Below are positions 62,400 through 64,000 of a DNA stretch of 64,000 nucleotides, piece by piece (position 1 is the first letter of the stretch; the number at the start of each line of letters is the position of its first letter). The notes beneath the pieces are model-generated. The model saw only the letters and a program-made list of their open reading frames with translations, ran no database searches and had not been told where the DNA came from. The translations under genes were made by a program, and so were the position numbers. This stretch comes from Mactromeris polynyma (Eukaryota; Mollusca; Bivalvia; Venerida; Mactridae): NCBI GenBank assembly GCA_032209605.1, contig JASFXZ010000001.1, forward strand, positions 43,404,619 to 43,468,618, read 5' to 3'.

Positions 62400-62565
62400 T
62401 AGTCGAGGTAACCGGTCAACTCGTACCGTAGTCAACTCGTACGTCGGTCAACTCGTACCGTTTTTGGTCAACTCGTACCGTGGTCAGCTCGTTCCGTAGT
62501 TAACTCGCACCTTTGTCAATTTAACTCGTACCTTTGTCAATTTTTACCTGTTTTGGTTAACTCGT
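62400..62565. repeat. Short tandem repeat of GTCAACTCGTACC units
   Basis: Seven to nine irregular units of GGTCAACTCGTACCGT with spacers of 0-8 bases, degenerating to TTAACTCGTACCTTTGTC at the right side. Confidence 0.85.
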
Positions 62566-64000
62566 ACCTTAATATCTTGTGCTAACGATATGTCAACTTG
62601 ATGTATGTATTGCACTTTAATAAATACAGTCATGTTGTATCAAGCGAGATCTATATTTTAAAAATTAGTTTTACACATTGAAAGCACTAATATATCGACT
62701 GTGTATTTATTTATTGAATGATGAATTAATACGGAAAGTCAAAACGAATAATTTCTTTATAAAAATGTATCTGGAAGATTCTTATACACGTGTACCGATC
62801 TTGCAAACTTACATCATGCAAACATTGTTTAAAAACGTGTACGAATAACCTATTGTTTCCATCACTTTGTGCCAGCTTAACGTCTTGAAAACTTTAACTG
62901 GTGTCATCCAGGAAAGTTGATTTGGATATAAGGCTGCCTCTGTTTTATGTAGATCATATATTAATTTACAGTACAGTAAAACTTAACACTTTTAACCAAT
63001 CAAAATTCAAAAGTGTCTGGTATTTTTAATACTAAATCTACCTGATAAACCATATATCAAGTCATTTTGTGTTGAACGTTTCGTACTTAACATATTCGTA
63101 CCAGATATCGTATGGATTCTCACTATATGTTTGGCGATGTAAAAACCCTAGACTTATAACAATAGATATAACATAATACGGGTAACACAAACTTATCAAA
63201 CAATTCTTATCTGTGGAACAATGATACAGCACTAATTATTCAATTTAAATATTGCCTTTTTTTAGCCTTTCCGACTAGTCATCTCTCTGCTTCAGCAAAC
63301 GAAACACCATACGTAAAGATAATGCCATGACAGGAATATACTGTGACTCTTTTCAATGTGTTTGCCATTAAAGGAAACGTAAGGTTTCTTGGTAGCTGAC
63401 CGACTTTTCTAAAATTCAATCTTTGTCTTGTTGACATTAGTTTTCAATTTCCATTTCAAACAGTAATCATGTAAGATATAAAGATATCTAATATTTTCTG
63501 CATATCAAAAGCATATTATCATATACATATACATATTCAACACCTTGAATATATTTTAGTACAACGTATTCTTTAATACCTTTTAAAACAATTGCCATGA
63601 GCGTGGTTTACATGTAATTGTATTTTAGTGCTTCATTTTGAGATGTTGAGCATAATTCAATGATAACTAAAGCGGATGGATTTAATTACCAAAGGATCGG
63701 GTGAATGAACTAAATGTGCGGGTATCATGTGATAGAATTGTCTGTAGTTTTTATAGTAATCAGACGTATCAAACGGTATTAAATAACTCTTTACTATCTA
63801 AAGATGTTTAACTTCTCAAAAATTGTTGACGACAGTATTATAAAAATCAGGAAATATACCTAGTACATGTATTGGTATCATAGGCCTACTTGCGATTTAT
63901 TTTGTGTAAAGAGTGATCTATTTAAGCGGAGCCTATTTTTAAAAAGAAGGTATTTATAAAATATTTATTGAGTAATTACATTTGACTTTTATTACTGTAT
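62566..64000. other. No gene recognised
   Basis: AT-rich noncoding DNA to the end of the window; nothing further supported. Confidence 0.5.

Overview
The window is eukaryotic nuclear DNA, AT-rich (about one third G+C by eye). Its genes are intron-split with GT/AG borders, and most of the rest is noncoding DNA full of transposon debris and tandem repeats. The repeat set (molluscan-type LINE tails, tRNA-like SINE fragments, pogo-like MITEs with TA target sites) and the two animal genes suggest a lophotrochozoan, most likely a bivalve mollusc. That is inference; no species is assigned.

Two protein genes can be assembled exon by exon with consistent intron phases. (1) Plus strand, 17915-24542: a SKI-family transcriptional corepressor of the SKOR/Fussel (CORL) type. 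It has six coding exons and a predicted protein of 680 residues: an N-terminal SKI/SNO/DAC domain plus SMAD4-binding-like zinc domain in one large exon, then small exons for a C-terminal coiled coil and a conserved Cys-containing tail. (2) Minus strand, 59764 to 44340: a 421-residue NHL-repeat protein in three coding exons. Its first exon encodes only 16 residues and lies 10.4 kb from the second. It has NHL blades but no RING, B-box or filamin domain, and the N-terminal tail is Ser/Arg-rich.

Layout. 1-8 kb: a LINE 3' relic and a 2.6-kb MITE whose inside is a huge 17-bp minisatellite. 8-17.7 kb: mostly featureless DNA with scattered SINE-like fragments and palindromic CRE sites. 17.7-24.5 kb: the SKOR gene. 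25-42.5 kb: a dense run of unrelated minisatellites with units of about 31-35, 33, 21, 42, 24 and 26/32 bp, mixed with MITEs and a hAT-like element with a clean 8-bp target duplication. 44.3-59.8 kb: the NHL gene, whose introns hold an interrupted LINE relic, an internally deleted Ty3/gypsy-type LTR element, a fold-back element, and a 3.9-kb TIR transposon. That transposon carries a 5'-truncated CR1/Jockey-like LINE and itself splits one copy of a local tandem duplication. 59.8-64 kb: noncoding DNA with a strong palindrome and a small tandem repeat.

The most interesting signal is not a new protein system but a genome-structure pattern. Several minisatellites sit inside, or end exactly at, DNA-transposon termini, and an unexpanded relative of one such MITE lies in the same window. 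Three of five near-complete copies of another MITE family lie within 80 bp of a splice site of the two genes.
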